Assembly: GCF_009796785.1 (NCBI RefSeq)
Contig: NZ_CP047026.1
Location: 3,206,501 to 3,270,500 of the forward strand
From: Polaribacter sp. L3A8
GTDB taxonomy: Bacteria; Bacteroidota; Bacteroidia; Flavobacteriales; Flavobacteriaceae
DNA length: 64,000 nt
Direction: 5' to 3'
The position numbers and the translations under genes were made by a program. Each line of letters opens with the position of its first letter. Within the stretch, counting starts at the first letter, position 1. Of this stretch, positions 27,225 to 36,340 are shown one piece after another. The notes beneath the pieces are model-generated. The model worked only from the letters and a program-made list of their open reading frames with translations, was not told the DNA's origin and made no database searches.

Positions 27225-27859
27225 GCGAAAAATTAAATCATGGATACTCAGAGTTAGAAGAGCGATTAAATGTTTGGTCTCATGGTTTTGGTTTGCTTGC
27301 AAGTATTTTAGTTTTTCCTTTTTTATTGATAAAAGCAAGCACGTATGCTAACTTTTGGGATATTACTAGTTTTGTAATTTATGGGTTGAGTTTAATAATT
27401 TTGTACGCAGCTTCAACTTTTTATCATGCAGCAAAAAATCCGAAGAAAAGAAGACGTTTAAATATTTTTGATCATGCGGCTATTTATGTCTTAATTGCTG
27501 GTAGTTATACCCCTTTTTGCTTGGTCGGTTTGCATTCTAATTTAGGTTGGTATATGTTTATTGCTGTTTGGGTTTTTGCTTTAACAGGTGTTATTTTAAA
27601 GTTGTTTTTTACAGGAAAGTACGATAAACTCTCTACAGCAATGTATCTTTTAATGGGGTGGCAAGTAGTGTTTTTTATAAAACCATTAATGAGTGCGTTA
27701 ACCAGTTTTGGTTTTAATTTATTAATTGCAGGAGGTGTTTTTTATACAATAGGAGCCATTTTGTATTCTATAAAAAAAATGCCATATAACCATGCTACTT
27801 TTCATGTGTTTGTATTATTGGGTAGCTTATGTCACTTTTTGGCAATCTATTACTTATAG
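27221..27859 (+). CDS. Hemolysin III family membrane protein (YqfA/PAQR-like)
   Basis: A 212-aa protein with seven predicted transmembrane helices. The N-terminal EERLNVWSHGFG and central STFYHAAKNP motifs, followed by FDHAAIYVLIAGSYTPF, define the PAQR/hemolysin III family. Conserved Ser, Asp and His residues in these motifs suggest a zinc-dependent hydrolase site in the membrane. Despite the name there is no good reason to expect haemolysis. Start overlaps the acyltransferase stop, so a shared role in membrane lipids is possible. Confidence 0.9.
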   Translation: MSEKLNHGYSELEERLNVWSHGFGLLASILVFPFLLIKASTYANFWDITSFVIYGLSLIILYAASTFYHAAKNPKKRRRLNIFDHAAIYVLIAGSYTPFCLVGLHSNLGWYMFIAVWVFALTGVILKLFFTGKYDKLSTAMYLLMGWQVVFFIKPLMSALTSFGFNLLIAGGVFYTIGAILYSIKKMPYNHATFHVFVLLGSLCHFLAIYYL

Positions 27860-27861
27860 TT

Positions 27862-28335
27862 TTATACCCAGTCTTTAAAAGGATGTTTACTAATGCTAGA
27901 ATTGTAGTATTTTACATCACCAGTTACTTCTTTGTCTAACCATTTTGGTTTGGTAAATGCTTCGTTTTCTGAGTTTAATTCTACTTCTGCAACCACTAAA
28001 CCGTTGTTATCACCATAAAATTCATCAACCTCAAAAGTATGCGGACCAACTTTAACCAAATATCTGGTTTTATCAATAATGCTAGGTTCGCACAATAAAA
28101 GTAAATTTTCTGCTTCGTTTTTGTCAATCTCTTTTTCCCACTCAAAACGTGTAGTTCCAGAAATATTAGATTGTCCTTTAATTGTTATATAAGCTTTATC
28201 GTCGGCAATTCTAATGCGTACTGTTCTGCTTTTATCAGAATTTAAATAGCCTTGTTTAATGCTTTTTTGTGCGTAACTATCACTTTTAAAAGCATCGTTT
28301 TTTACTAAAAATTTTCTTTCTATTTCTAAGCTCAT
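27862..28335 (-). CDS. CYTH domain protein (adenylate cyclase/triphosphatase superfamily)
   Basis: A 157-aa single-domain CYTH protein. It starts with the diagnostic EIERKFLV motif (ExExK, residues 4-8) and continues with alternating charged beta strands (TVRIRIADDKAYITIKG, then FEWEKEI). Small bacterial CYTH proteins are mostly inorganic triphosphatases acting on tripolyphosphate in a beta-barrel tunnel; cyclase activity is less likely. It converges on the hemolysin III gene with a 2-bp gap. Confidence 0.9.
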   Translation of the reverse strand: MSLEIERKFLVKNDAFKSDSYAQKSIKQGYLNSDKSRTVRIRIADDKAYITIKGQSNISGTTRFEWEKEIDKNEAENLLLLCEPSIIDKTRYLVKVGPHTFEVDEFYGDNNGLVVAEVELNSENEAFTKPKWLDKEVTGDVKYYNSSISKHPFKDWV

Positions 28336-28565
28336 AAATTTTCTTTGATTTTTGTTTTAAATGAAGTACCTATAAGAGACGCATTATAATTTACTTTTAA
28401 CAATTTATACAAAAATACTTCTTTTTGATAAACTGAAAGCTCGTAAAATACTTTGAATACATTTTCTATAAACAAGTTTATAATTTTTTTAAAGTCATAC
28501 TAAGTAGCAGCATGTTTACGTTTTATAATAAAAAAGAAATATCTTTGAAATATCAAATTAAAACA

Positions 28566-30926
28566 ATGAAAAAACTCTTTTCACTCTATATATTATTTTT
28601 TACAGTATTCTATTCTGCACAAACAGATTATAGCGATTCTTGGGAAGACTTTTATTCTTACAACAATGTAAAAGATTTTGTTAAGGTAGACGATGTAATT
28701 TATGCCTTGGCAGATAATGCCGTTTTTACGTATGATGTAACATCAGAAGAAATTAATAAGTTGTCTTCTGTACAGGGTTTGTCTGGAGAAACAACAAGTT
28801 CTATTCATTATAGCAGTGCCTTTAAAAGGCTTGTAATTGGTTATGAGAATGGCTTGGTAGAGGTTGTAGATAATGACGGGCAAATAACGATTTCATCGGA
28901 TATTGTAAGTTTTAATCAATTTGGAGAAAAGAGTATAAACCATATAACAGAATTTAATAACAATTTATACTTAGCAACACCTTTTGGTATTGTTGTTTAT
29001 GATATTGATAGATTAGAATTTGGTGACACCTATTTTATTGGAGATGGCTCTAGTTCTTTAGTAGTAAACCAAACAGTAGTTTTTAATGGGTTTATATATG
29101 CCGCTACAGATACAGGTATTTTTAAGGCAGATGTAACCAGTAATTTGTTGATTGATTTTAATAATTGGCAACAGCAGTTTTCTGGCAGATATTTTATACA
29201 AATTACATTGCTAAGTAATCAATTATATGTAGTAGAAAGTTTTTTAATAGGTAGTCAAAAAAACACCACTTTATTTGGTTTAAATGGAAGTGTACTAACG
29301 CCAAAACAAACTTTTTCTGAAGATATTATTACAACTATAAAAGCGTCTGATTCTAATTTGTCTTTAACATTAAATAATACAGCTATTGTTTTAGATTTAG
29401 CAATGAATGAAATGTTAAGGGTTACTGCAAATACGGAAACCAACTTTACATTAAATGCTTCTTTTTTTGAAAATGATACTATTTTTTTAGGGACCAAAGA
29501 GTTTGGTGTTTTAAGTACAACATCAAGTCAATTAACAAGTTTTAAAGAAGTTCATCCAGAAGGACCACTGTTTAATGATGCCTTTTCTATAGCTGCTAAT
29601 AATGATAATGTGTGGGTTGTTTATGGTGGTTATGATGGTACGTATACACCAATTCAGAATAGAAAAGGGTTTAGTCATTTTAATGGCGAAAATTGGATAA
29701 ACACTAAATTTAATCCAAATTTTCCTGTAATAGATTTAAACCATGTTTCTATAGACCCTAATGCAGAAAATAGAGTGTATATAAGTTCTTTTGGAGATAC
29801 AGGTGATATTAATAGTGTTTCTACTGGTGGTTTGTTAGTGGTAGAAAACGATGAAATTAAAACATTCTATAATCATTTAAATAGTCCATTAGAAGATATT
29901 GCTTTAGGAGAACTAAATAGAGTTACCGTAAGGGTAAGTACAACTGTTTTTGATTCTCAAGGAAATTTATGGGTAACAAATATTGGTTTAGGTAACGAAT
30001 TAAAGAAACTATCTGCCACCGGACAATGGTCTAGTTTTGATATGAAACCTGTAGAAACTAGTGCTGGATTTGGTTTAAGTGAGATTGTGGTAGACAGAAA
30101 CAATAGTCTTTGGTATGGCTCTAGAGCAAACGGTGTGTATGTTTTTAATGAAAACGGAAATAGAAAAAAAGCTCTAATTGCAACACCTAACTTAGGAAAC
30201 CTTCCAGATATAAATGTAAGAACAGTTGCTGTAGACGGTAATAATAGGGTTTGGTTGGGTACTAAATCTGGCTTGGTAATGTATAATAATGCATCTGGAG
30301 TTTTTGATGATGCAACGCCAAATGCAAGTACGGTAGTTATTAATGGAAATGATGAAGGTTTTGGAGAAAGACTCTTAGGAGACCAAACCATTAATTCTAT
30401 AGTGGTTGATGGCGCAGAAAATAAATGGTTTGGTACAGATAATGGAGGTGTTATTTATACAAACTCTAACGGACAAACAACTTTGGCAAATTTTAGCATG
30501 CAAAACTCGCCATTACCTTCTAATAAAATTGTAAAAATAGCAGTAGACAATAGTACAGGTAAAGTATATTTTGCCACCAATAAAGGGATTGTTGTTTACA
30601 ATAGTAGAGTAGCGCCTTTTGGCGATGTTTTAGGAGCTGTTTATGCGTATCCTAACCCTGCATTAAAAAACCATGAAACAGTTACAATTGATGGTAGAAA
30701 CGGAACTCATTTACCAAAAGGAACCAACGTAAAGATAATAGATGTTGCTGGTAATTTAGTATATGAATCTAATGTTGTAGAAGGGCAAGAATTGCAAGGA
30801 GGAAAAGTAGTTTGGAATAAAAAAAATCTTGTGGGTACTAAAGTGGCTTCTGGTATTTATATTGTTTTACTCTCTAATGATGATGCTTCTGAAACAGCGG
30901 TTACAAAAATTGCAATTGTAAATTAA
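28566..30926 (+). CDS. porZ: PorZ-like beta-propeller protein, type IX secretion system
   Basis: A protein of 786 aa from ATG 28566, chosen because a Sec signal (MKKLFSLYILFFTVFYSAQ) starts there; an in-frame ATG at 28512 would put 18 charged residues in front of it. Two seven-bladed beta-propellers of the two-component-regulator type (repeated short WxG, LWYGS and VWLGT motifs) are followed by a C-terminal type A sorting-domain-like segment with YPNP and SGIYIVLLS. In Porphyromonas, PorZ is part of the surface attachment complex and delivers A-LPS to T9SS cargo. The neighbouring recO, 1 bp downstream, matches the arrangement I recall in related genomes. Orthology is a strong inference. Confidence 0.85.
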   Translation: MKKLFSLYILFFTVFYSAQTDYSDSWEDFYSYNNVKDFVKVDDVIYALADNAVFTYDVTSEEINKLSSVQGLSGETTSSIHYSSAFKRLVIGYENGLVEVVDNDGQITISSDIVSFNQFGEKSINHITEFNNNLYLATPFGIVVYDIDRLEFGDTYFIGDGSSSLVVNQTVVFNGFIYAATDTGIFKADVTSNLLIDFNNWQQQFSGRYFIQITLLSNQLYVVESFLIGSQKNTTLFGLNGSVLTPKQTFSEDIITTIKASDSNLSLTLNNTAIVLDLAMNEMLRVTANTETNFTLNASFFENDTIFLGTKEFGVLSTTSSQLTSFKEVHPEGPLFNDAFSIAANNDNVWVVYGGYDGTYTPIQNRKGFSHFNGENWINTKFNPNFPVIDLNHVSIDPNAENRVYISSFGDTGDINSVSTGGLLVVENDEIKTFYNHLNSPLEDIALGELNRVTVRVSTTVFDSQGNLWVTNIGLGNELKKLSATGQWSSFDMKPVETSAGFGLSEIVVDRNNSLWYGSRANGVYVFNENGNRKKALIATPNLGNLPDINVRTVAVDGNNRVWLGTKSGLVMYNNASGVFDDATPNASTVVINGNDEGFGERLLGDQTINSIVVDGAENKWFGTDNGGVIYTNSNGQTTLANFSMQNSPLPSNKIVKIAVDNSTGKVYFATNKGIVVYNSRVAPFGDVLGAVYAYPNPALKNHETVTIDGRNGTHLPKGTNVKIIDVAGNLVYESNVVEGQELQGGKVVWNKKNLVGTKVASGIYIVLLSNDDASETAVTKIAIVN

Positions 30927-30927
30927 G

Positions 30928-31650
30928 ATGGCAGTTGTAACAACTAAAGCAATTATTTTAAGCTCTTTAAAATATGGCGATTCTAGTTTAATAGTAAAAT
31001 GTTATACGGAAGAAGAAGGTGTAAAATCATATTTAATTAGAGGGATTTTAAAAGCAAAAAAAGGTGGGCTAAAAGCGGCTTATTTTCAACCTCTAACACA
31101 GTTAATTATTGTTGCAAGCCATAACAATAAAGGAAATTTAAACTCTATTAAAGAGGTTCAAATTTCTAATCCATATCAAACCATTTATAAAGATATTGTA
31201 AAACAATCTGTAGTTATGTTTTTATCTGAAGTTTTATCTTATGCGATAAAAGAAGAAGAAAAAAATGAAGAACTTTTTGAGTATTTAGAATCTGGACTTA
31301 TCTGGTTAGATCTACATGATAAAATTTCAAATTTTCACTTGTTATTTTTATTGAATTTAACTCGTTTTCTAGGCTTTTATCCAGACTTGTCTGAAAGTGA
31401 TAAATTAGGATTTGATTTGGTTGAAGGAAATTTTACAGATTTAACTCCATATAAAAATATTATTTCTGGAAACAGTTATTATCAATTTAAAAAGCTGTTA
31501 GACATCAATTTTGATGCAATAGAAAACGTGTCTTTTGGTAAACAAGAAAGACAAATAGTATTAAAAATAATAATTCAATATTTCGAGTTGCATTTAGATG
31601 GTTTTAGGAAACCTAAATCATTACAAATTTTAGAAACCGTTTTTAGTTAA
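30928..31650 (+). CDS. recO: DNA repair protein RecO
   Basis: A 240-aa recombination mediator that helps load RecA at gaps together with RecR. An N-terminal OB-fold (residues 1-80, with TTKAIILSSLKYGDSSLIVK) is followed by a helical domain. The zinc-binding Cys residues of some RecO proteins are absent, as is common in Bacteroidota. It starts 1 bp after the porZ stop and its own stop touches the convergent SdpI-like gene. Confidence 0.92.
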   Translation: MAVVTTKAIILSSLKYGDSSLIVKCYTEEEGVKSYLIRGILKAKKGGLKAAYFQPLTQLIIVASHNNKGNLNSIKEVQISNPYQTIYKDIVKQSVVMFLSEVLSYAIKEEEKNEELFEYLESGLIWLDLHDKISNFHLLFLLNLTRFLGFYPDLSESDKLGFDLVEGNFTDLTPYKNIISGNSYYQFKKLLDINFDAIENVSFGKQERQIVLKIIIQYFELHLDGFRKPKSLQILETVFS

Positions 31651-32004
31651 TTATTTAATCTTCTTCTTTTTACCTTCTTCGGTAAAATTATCATTTAATG
31701 CTCTTTCTGTTTTTATAACACTTACTATAACAGATAATATTACCAAAACCATTGGTTGCCAAGTTAATTCTTGAGTTGCAAAATTTGCAAAAATCAAACC
31801 ACCTAGAAAAGAAATTCCTGCGTAAATAACTAAGTTTTTATTAAATATACTATTTGCAAAATCCCAAATTTGTTGGTTTAGCGTTGCTTTGGGAGTTCTG
31901 TAACCGTACCAATTGTTTATTTTTTTTGGTGGAAATTTCCAGAAAATAATACTCAATAAAAAAAGTAAACCGTTTGTGGTTAAAATATAGGTAAAGGGAT
32001 TCAT
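31651..32004 (-). CDS. SdpI/YhfL family membrane protein
   Basis: A 117-aa protein with three hydrophobic segments (about residues 5-21, 59-75 and 83-100). The segment WYGYRTPKATLNQQIWDFAN between helices 1 and 2 is the hallmark of the SdpI family. Bacillus SdpI gives immunity to the SdpC toxin, but most family members are of unknown role and no SdpC-like gene is nearby. The ORF converges on recO with no gap. Confidence 0.85.
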   Translation of the reverse strand: MNPFTYILTTNGLLFLLSIIFWKFPPKKINNWYGYRTPKATLNQQIWDFANSIFNKNLVIYAGISFLGGLIFANFATQELTWQPMVLVILSVIVSVIKTERALNDNFTEEGKKKKIK

Positions 32005-32025
32005 CTGTTATAATTTTTTAATTTT

Positions 32026-32095
32026 GCTTACTGCTTACTGCTTACTGCTTACTGCTTACTGCTTACTGCTTACTGCTTACTGCTTACTGCTTACT
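32026..32095. repeat. Ten perfect tandem copies of a 7-bp unit (GCTTACT)
   Basis: GCTTACT is repeated ten times without a mismatch. On the minus strand the unit is AGTAAGC. The last unit overlaps the stop codon of the minus-strand thioesterase gene (TTA at 32091-32093), so slippage should change the 3' untranslated length but not the protein. It lies between two minus-strand genes, 22 bp from the SdpI-like start. Confidence 0.98.
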
Positions 32096-32957
32096 TTTTC
32101 ATCGGTCTTAACAGGCCTTCTTGTGTTACAGAAGCTATTAATTTACCATCTCTTGTAAATATATTTCCTTTAGATAAGCCTCTTGCTCCAAAAGCATTTG
32201 GAGATTCTACTGTATATAACATCCAATCATCAAAGTCAAAATCTCTAAAAAACCACATAGAATGATCTAAACTAGCAGTTTGAGTGTTTCCAAAATTATG
32301 ATTACTTGCATTGGGGTTAAAGGCCGGATTTAGTATGTTATAATCAGAAATATAAGTAAGAATTTCTTGTTTTGTTCTAAAATCTAAATCTTGTTTTTCT
32401 CCTTTTAAACGAAACCAAACTTGTTCTGTTGGTGGTAAATCTTCGGGTTGTAAAGGATTGGGGATTCTAACAGGTTTAAACTCTATGGGTCTTTCTATAC
32501 TTAAAAAGTACTTCATAGATTTTGGTAAAAAATCACCAAATTTTTCTAATATATCATCCCAACTTAACAACTTTTCTGGTTGTTTTATATTGGAATCAAA
32601 TGCTACTTGATGCTCAAAACCTTCTTCTTTTTTATGAAATGAAGCTGCTAGAATAAAAATAGTTTTATCATTCTGACTAGCTGTAACTCTTCTTGTAGAA
32701 AAACTACCTCCGTTTCTAACTTCTTTTACAAGGTAATTTATAGGAATTGTTAAATCTCCTGCTTCTAAAAAATATGCATGTAAAGAGTGTAAAATTCTAT
32801 CTTGTGGTATTGTTTTATAGGCAGCATTTACTGCTTGTGCTAATACTTGTCCGCCAAAAACATGTGGACTTCCAATGGTTACACTGTTTCCACTAAAGTT
32901 ATGATTTCCAGAATCTTTTAAGTCTAATAGGGTAATTAATTCTTTAGTGTTTTTCAT
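32091..32957 (-). CDS. tesB: Acyl-CoA thioesterase II (TesB family)
   Basis: A 288-aa double-hotdog thioesterase that hydrolyses medium and long acyl-CoAs. Family segments seen include GGQVLAQAVNAAYKTIP, LHSLHAYFLEAGD and RNGGSFSTRRV in the first hotdog, and the later SLDHSMWFFRDFDFDDWMLY with the catalytic Asp region, then GLSKGNIFTRDGKLIASVTQEGL. Length is standard. The start overlaps the upstream acetyltransferase stop by 14 bp, so the two share a transcript. Its stop codon falls within the 7-bp repeat array. Confidence 0.93.
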   Translation of the reverse strand: MKNTKELITLLDLKDSGNHNFSGNSVTIGSPHVFGGQVLAQAVNAAYKTIPQDRILHSLHAYFLEAGDLTIPINYLVKEVRNGGSFSTRRVTASQNDKTIFILAASFHKKEEGFEHQVAFDSNIKQPEKLLSWDDILEKFGDFLPKSMKYFLSIERPIEFKPVRIPNPLQPEDLPPTEQVWFRLKGEKQDLDFRTKQEILTYISDYNILNPAFNPNASNHNFGNTQTASLDHSMWFFRDFDFDDWMLYTVESPNAFGARGLSKGNIFTRDGKLIASVTQEGLLRPMKK

Positions 32958-34134
32958 GCTTTGTTTCTACAGTTTTAAAAGGAAGTTTTTGTTGAAATGG
33001 CGTTGGTTGAATTCTTTGCAAAAATAACTTTAAAATTTTGTTTTTAATAGTTTTCTTGTGACGAAAATACATGGTTAAATCTTGTGGAACTGCACCAACA
33101 GAACTTTTTATCTCGCTAGCGGTTCTACCGAAATTTAAAATTTTCAGGTTTTTGTTGATGGCAATTTCTATGTAATCGTACAGCATTCTTTGGTAAATAG
33201 CATGTTCTCTATTTAGTTGATAATCGATGCCTACAAAATGTGCATCCAAAGAATTTTGATTGATAATACCAGAAATAAAACCTATAAGTTTACCCTCTAG
33301 ATGATAAGATTTTAGAATGTAATTTTCTCCAAATTTTTCTTTTAAATCTTTATAAGTTTTTAAATTAAAATTACCTAAATTAAAACCAGCATTAGATGCA
33401 ACTTTTTCATACAAAGCGGTCATTTTAGGCAATTGTTCTTCTATGTTTATTAAAGTTACTTCTTCAATACAAATATGTACACTTTGCTTAAATGCTTTTT
33501 TAGCTTTTACTCTAAATTTCGTTTTCATCGAAGCTAAGTAATCATCAAAATTCTGCCAATTTTCATGAATTTCTAGTTTCATGTTTGGTTCTACAGAAAA
33601 CCGATGATAACCAAAATTTTTTAATTCATCAGAAATAAACAAAGACTCTTTGGCAAAATCTTTAAGTAAGAAGGCATCAATTTGTTTTTTTAGTTTTTTA
33701 TCAGAATTTACAAAATGATTAATGCTCTTTGCTAATTCTTTTATAATGGCTTTTTTATCTTGATTTTCCTTTATAAAAACACCGTGTTCTCCACTTATAA
33801 AGGTGTTTCCGCAGATTAATAGTTTTAAAGGTTTCTTGTCTGGAAATACATGTAGTTTTCTGCCAATATCTTTTAAAAGCTTAAAATCGTTTTTAATTGA
33901 ATTTAATTCGAAATCAATAATTTTTAAGCTAGCAAAAGCAATTGGTTGGTTTTTATCATCAACTAGAACAATATAAGAAAAGGTTATTTTTTGATGATTT
34001 TTTTCTAACGATTTTAAAAAATCTGGATGAAAATAACTGTTTTTTGTACAACCTAATGCTTTCCATATTTTGGAAGGAATTTTATCTATAGAAGAGAAAA
34101 ATAATGCGGTATTTGTGTTTGTACAACAAATCAA
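32944..34134 (-). CDS. GNAT/FemAB-like N-acyltransferase
   Basis: A 396-aa protein whose C-terminal half (about residues 200-360) looks like a GNAT acyltransferase: DYLASMKTKFRVKAKKAF, then the FVGIDYQLNREHAIYQRMLYDY region and a NFGRTASEIKSSVGA stretch that recalls FemAB/peptidoglycan-type acyltransferases. The substrate is unknown. The first codon is a TTG at 34132-34134, 1 bp after the upstream stop, and no ATG appears until well inside, so the start is uncertain. It overlaps the thioesterase by 14 bp and follows the metallophosphoesterase, suggesting a three-gene operon. Confidence 0.7.
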   Translation of the reverse strand: MICCTNTNTALFFSSIDKIPSKIWKALGCTKNSYFHPDFLKSLEKNHQKITFSYIVLVDDKNQPIAFASLKIIDFELNSIKNDFKLLKDIGRKLHVFPDKKPLKLLICGNTFISGEHGVFIKENQDKKAIIKELAKSINHFVNSDKKLKKQIDAFLLKDFAKESLFISDELKNFGYHRFSVEPNMKLEIHENWQNFDDYLASMKTKFRVKAKKAFKQSVHICIEEVTLINIEEQLPKMTALYEKVASNAGFNLGNFNLKTYKDLKEKFGENYILKSYHLEGKLIGFISGIINQNSLDAHFVGIDYQLNREHAIYQRMLYDYIEIAINKNLKILNFGRTASEIKSSVGAVPQDLTMYFRHKKTIKNKILKLFLQRIQPTPFQQKLPFKTVETKHEKH

Positions 34135-34135
34135 A

Positions 34136-35029
34136 TTAATTCATGTAATGTTTTAAGTTTTCTGGCCCTTCTAAAAGGGTTCTCTTTATTTGCAAAGTTC
34201 CGTTTTTTAAAGTTATAATATGCCATTTTATAAGGCAGATTTCATTGTTTTCAATTTCTATACCTGTAATAGATCTAGGGTGCACACAGCTTCCATCATT
34301 AAAAAAAGGAATTTCATTTTTATCAGGAAAACGAGGTCTGTGTGTATGACCAGTAATCATCATTTGATTATTGTTTTCTTGAATCCATTTTTCTAATTTC
34401 TGTTCTACTTTAATACGCTCTTTAAAGTTCTGAGCAGGACTTGTTGGGTCTGAAAAACCTAAAATTTGTAAAGGTTTCCAAAGTACTTTTACTAAGAAAC
34501 TACTAAATCGCCAAAAAACATAATTAAACCAATCTGCTTGATGCCCATGTAATAGAAAAATCTTCTTCCCAGAATTTTCATCTTCTAAAACAATTGCTTC
34601 AGAGAACGTTGCACCTATTAGTAGCTCTTTCTTAGAATTTGTTACAGAGTCGTAATAATAATGTAGGTTTTTACGAATTGCAGTAGGGTTTTTATATTTC
34701 ATGTCGTGATTTCCCCAAATGAAATGCAACCGGTTATTATCATGAAATTTTTTAAGCCATAAATAAATGTGTTTATTGGCTTTAAAGATCTTCGAAAAGT
34801 TTCTATTTTCCCATAATTCATCACCATCACCCAATTCTATATACGTAAAATCGTTGTTGTAATAATATTCTAAAGCATGTTTAAACATGTTTCGGTTGTG
34901 CGCAAAATCATCAGCAAAACCATTGTCTCCTCTATGAGAATCACTAAAAAGCACGTATTTAGAATCTGCATTAAAACAAATTCTTTTCGCATTTTTAAAA
35001 GCACGAGAAATTCTAAAGTTAGAAGACAT
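34136..35029 (-). CDS. Calcineurin-like metallophosphoesterase
   Basis: A 297-aa hydrolase with the full metal-binding set of the calcineurin-like superfamily: FSDSHRGD near the N-terminus, ELGDGDELWEN, WGNHDMKY, LLHGHQADW and TGHTHRPRF. It resembles UDP-2,3-diacylglucosamine pyrophosphatase-type enzymes in motif order, but it lacks features that would let me call LpxH, and the substrate is unknown. It is the first gene of a minus-strand three-gene set and is divergent from the RND operon. Confidence 0.82.
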   Translation of the reverse strand: MSSNFRISRAFKNAKRICFNADSKYVLFSDSHRGDNGFADDFAHNRNMFKHALEYYYNNDFTYIELGDGDELWENRNFSKIFKANKHIYLWLKKFHDNNRLHFIWGNHDMKYKNPTAIRKNLHYYYDSVTNSKKELLIGATFSEAIVLEDENSGKKIFLLHGHQADWFNYVFWRFSSFLVKVLWKPLQILGFSDPTSPAQNFKERIKVEQKLEKWIQENNNQMMITGHTHRPRFPDKNEIPFFNDGSCVHPRSITGIEIENNEICLIKWHIITLKNGTLQIKRTLLEGPENLKHYMN

Positions 35030-35116
35030 CTTTATTTGTTTTTTGAAGATATAAAGATGCTAAAAAAAAGTGGTTCTATAAATTTCAGGGTAAAAATCAT
35101 TAATTATAACGTTTCT

Positions 35117-35136
35117 TTAACATTCTTAAATGTTAA
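35117..35136. promoter_or_regulatory. Operator-like inverted repeat upstream of the first RND operon
   Basis: TTAACAT-N6-ATGTTAA, a perfect 7-bp palindrome with a 6-bp spacer. It lies 42 bp centre to centre upstream of the -7 element at 35165 and between two divergent operons, so it may serve either. The regulator is not known. Confidence 0.45.
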
Positions 35137-35164
35137 CTCTTTAAGGTACTGTGCGTCATAAAAC

Positions 35165-35172
35165 TATATTTG
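35165..35172 (+). promoter_or_regulatory. Promoter -7 element for the first RND efflux operon
   Basis: TATATTTG fits TAnnTTTG exactly, 52 bp before the adaptor start at 35224. Confidence 0.6.
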
Positions 35173-35223
35173 CAAAAACGCAATACTTTTTAAGTATCAA
35201 TATAAAAGTACAATTAACCAATT

Positions 35224-36336
35224 ATGAGAAAAACAATTCTAGCCATTCTAGGAATTTTAACGATTGTAGGAGCCATTTTTTTAGGTAAATACCTTATTGA
35301 TAAAAATCAGAAACCAAAACCAAAATTCAGTAAACAAATAAAAACTGTTTTTGTAGAAAACGTTGCTAATAAAGACATTCCTATTATTTTAACAGCAAGT
35401 GGTACTTTAATAGCAAAGAATAAAATAGAAATATATTCTGAAGTTTCTGGTGTTTTAAAAGCATCTAACAAGTTATTTAAAGCCGGTACAAACTATAGTA
35501 GAGGTGCAACTTTGTTAAGTATTAATAGCGATGAGTTTTACGCAAGTTTACAATCTCAGAAAAGTAATTTAAATAATTTAATTACTGCAATTCTACCAGA
35601 TTTACGTTTAGATTATCCTGTAGCATTTACAAAATGGGAAACTTATGTTAAAGGTTTTGATATGAATAAAACAACGCCTAAACTTCCTGAATTTTCTACA
35701 GATAAAGAAAAGTATTTTATTTCTGGTAGAGGAATTTTAACAGCTTATTACAATGTTAAGAATTTAGAAGTTCGTTTGTTTAAATATCAAATTAGAGCTC
35801 CTTTTACAGGAATCTTAACAGAAGCATTGGTTAGCCCTGGTGCTTTAGTAAGAGTAGGGCAAAAATTAGGAGAGTTTATAGACCCAAGCGTTTATGAAAT
35901 GGAAGTTTCTGTAAATTCTAAATTTGCAGATTTATTAAAAATTGGTAATTCTGTAGCACTTTCTAATTTAGAAAAAACAAAAAAATACGTTGGTAAAGTA
36001 GTTCGTGTAAATGGTAAAGTAGACCAAGTATCGCAAACCATAAAGGCCTTTGTAGATGTTTCTGATAAAGATTTAAAAGAAGGTATGTTTTTAGAAGCAG
36101 ACTTGGTTGCTAAATCAGAAAAGGAAGCTATTGAAATTTCTAGAAAATTATTGGTAGACAATAAAGCTATTTATACTGTTAAAAACGATAGTGTTTTATC
36201 TTTAGTAAACGTTAATCCTGTTTATTTTGGTGATGAAAAAGTGGTTGTTAAAGGATTGAAAAACAATCAGAAAATATTAACACAACTGCTACCTGGTGCT
36301 TTTGATGGTATGATTGTAAAAATTAATAAGAAGTAA
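35224..36336 (+). CDS. RND efflux periplasmic adaptor (membrane fusion protein)
   Basis: A 370-aa adaptor that bridges the inner-membrane RND pump and the outer-membrane channel. One N-terminal membrane anchor (about residues 5-25) precedes a split biotinyl-lipoyl domain (TASGTLIAKNKIEIYSEVSG, later YQIRAPFTGILTEALVSPGALV) and a beta-barrel with VNSKFADLLKIGNSV. The coiled-coil hairpin between the lipoyl halves is short (about residues 115-175) compared with AcrA. It is the first gene of a three-gene operon with permease and TolC; the gap to the permease is 4 bp. Confidence 0.93.
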   Translation: MRKTILAILGILTIVGAIFLGKYLIDKNQKPKPKFSKQIKTVFVENVANKDIPIILTASGTLIAKNKIEIYSEVSGVLKASNKLFKAGTNYSRGATLLSINSDEFYASLQSQKSNLNNLITAILPDLRLDYPVAFTKWETYVKGFDMNKTTPKLPEFSTDKEKYFISGRGILTAYYNVKNLEVRLFKYQIRAPFTGILTEALVSPGALVRVGQKLGEFIDPSVYEMEVSVNSKFADLLKIGNSVALSNLEKTKKYVGKVVRVNGKVDQVSQTIKAFVDVSDKDLKEGMFLEADLVAKSEKEAIEISRKLLVDNKAIYTVKNDSVLSLVNVNPVYFGDEKVVVKGLKNNQKILTQLLPGAFDGMIVKINKK

Positions 36337-36340
36337 TTAG

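Noticed and set aside
32026..32095. Tandem repeats considered as a CRISPR array
   Set aside because: The unit is 7 bp with no spacers and there are no cas genes; it is a simple tandem repeat.
35892..36161. Opposite-strand open frames within RND, PorZ-like and other long genes
   Set aside because: They are shadows of well-supported genes, without signals or family similarity.
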